From positions 1 through 15,200 of the forward strand of contig JAEUHU010000041.1 of the NCBI GenBank assembly GCA_016793305.1: DNA of 15,200 bases, given 5' to 3'. Numbering within the stretch: position 1 is the stretch's first letter; each line of letters opens with the position of its first letter. The position numbers were made by a program, and so were the translations under genes. The notes beneath the pieces are model-generated. The model saw nothing but the letters and a program-made list of their open reading frames with translations. It did not search any database and was not told the origin of the DNA. Shown here in pieces: positions 14,696 through 15,200 of the stretch. Origin of the DNA: Planctomycetota bacterium. Lineage in GTDB: Bacteria > Planctomycetota > UBA1135 > UBA2386.

Positions 14696-15200
14696 CCTCG
14701 CCCCTGCTCGATCTGCGTCTGTTCCTCGACCTGCTGCGCGCCGAGGGCGAATTGGTCGAGATCGACACCGAAGTCGATCCCGACCTCGAAGCCGCCGAAG
14801 TGCACCGCCGCGTCATCGCCGCCGGTGGCCCGGCGCTGCTGTTCCGTCGCGTCAAGGGCTCGCCGTGGCCGACGGTCACCAACCTGTTCGGCACCGCGCG
14901 GCGCGTCGAGCTGGCGTTCGGCAAGCGCCCGCTCGAACTGGTGCAGCAGCTGGCAGCGGCCCCGCACACGCTGCTGCCGCCGACGCTCGGCAAGCTGTGG
15001 CAGCACCGTTCGCTGCTCGGCTCGCTGCTGCGCGTCGGCCGCCGCCGCCTGCGCAAGGCACCGCTGCTGCAGCACGAGGACACGCCGCCGCGGCTGTCGC
15101 GGCTGCCGCTGCTGCGCACGTGGAGCGAAGACGGCGGCCCGTTCGTCACGCTGCCGCTGGTCTACACCGAGCATCCCGAGGGCCTCGGCAGCAACCTCGG
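14692..15200 (+). CDS. ubiD: UbiD family decarboxylase, 5' part
   Basis: 169 codons are present before the right edge; the family is usually about 450-500 residues, so most of the protein is missing. It begins DLRLFLDLLRAEGELVEID, typical of UbiD, followed by PALLFRRVKGSPWPTVTNLFG (gene positions about 47-67), the N-terminal domain with its FG.RV pattern. The visible part ends in TLPLVYTEHPEGLGSNLG; the usual family segment is the beginning of a prenylated-FMN-binding region. UbiD enzymes decarboxylate aromatic acids with prenylated FMN made by UbiX; typical roles are ubiquinone or menaquinone synthesis. The exact substrate and the catalytic Glu-Arg-Glu residues lie beyond the edge. The ATG overlaps the lpxB-like stop by 4 bases, making this the fifth gene of the chain. 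Confidence 0.85.
   Translation, partial: MTSPLLDLRLFLDLLRAEGELVEIDTEVDPDLEAAEVHRRVIAAGGPALLFRRVKGSPWPTVTNLFGTARRVELAFGKRPLELVQQLAAAPHTLLPPTLGKLWQHRSLLGSLLRVGRRRLRKAPLLQHEDTPPRLSRLPLLRTWSEDGGPFVTLPLVYTEHPEGLGSNL

Overview
The window is very GC-rich (about 70% by eye, third codon positions almost all G or C). It is densely packed with genes in short runs that switch strand often. The gene content suggests a Gram-negative-type envelope: two lipobox lipoproteins, a divergent LpxB and an ABC-2 exporter. It also has a membrane Ser/Thr kinase with an N-terminal FHA-like domain. Together this fits a high-GC member of the Planctomycetota or a similar lineage. That placement is an inference from style and content; there is no marker gene. 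No rRNA, tRNA, CRISPR array or insertion sequence was seen.

Layout. Positions 1-2719, minus strand: a beta-propeller-like lipoprotein, a class I SAM methyltransferase overlapping it by 4 bases, then the 5' end of a type I restriction-modification methylase gene (hsdM) cut by the window edge. Positions 2850-5713, plus strand: the FHA-like/kinase/transmembrane protein and a DUF167 (YggU) protein overlapping it by 4 bases. Positions 5830-7086, minus strand: a Y-family DNA polymerase (DinB type). Positions 7298-9634, plus strand: a MATE efflux protein and a lipoprotein with a proline-rich tail. Positions 9653-11002, minus strand: a TrkA-type potassium-uptake regulator. Positions 11039-15200, plus strand: a five-gene chain of PabA/TrpG-type glutamine amidotransferase, ABC ATPase, ABC-2 permease, LpxB-like glycosyltransferase and UbiD-family decarboxylase (cut by the right edge). 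Every junction in this chain is a 4-base ATGA or GTGA overlap.

How the genes work together. The right-hand chain is the most coherent unit. Its overlaps imply one transcript with coupled translation, joining a chorismate-branch amidotransferase, an exporter, a lipid A-type glycosyltransferase and a prenylated-FMN-type decarboxylase. The exporter substrate cannot be read from sequence. The left edge may be the start of a restriction-modification locus outside the window.

The least obvious signal is in the start regions. Several genes that begin transcription units have a TANNNT hexamer 6-7 bases before the start codon and no Shine-Dalgarno sequence, which suggests leaderless mRNAs. The divergent trkA/pabA pair has two overlapping hexamers placed symmetrically, each 13 bases from its start. 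Variant key residues appear in the FHA-like domain, the polymerase active site and LpxB. Most of the window otherwise looks like ordinary chromosomal genes, and I found no clearly new multi-gene system.
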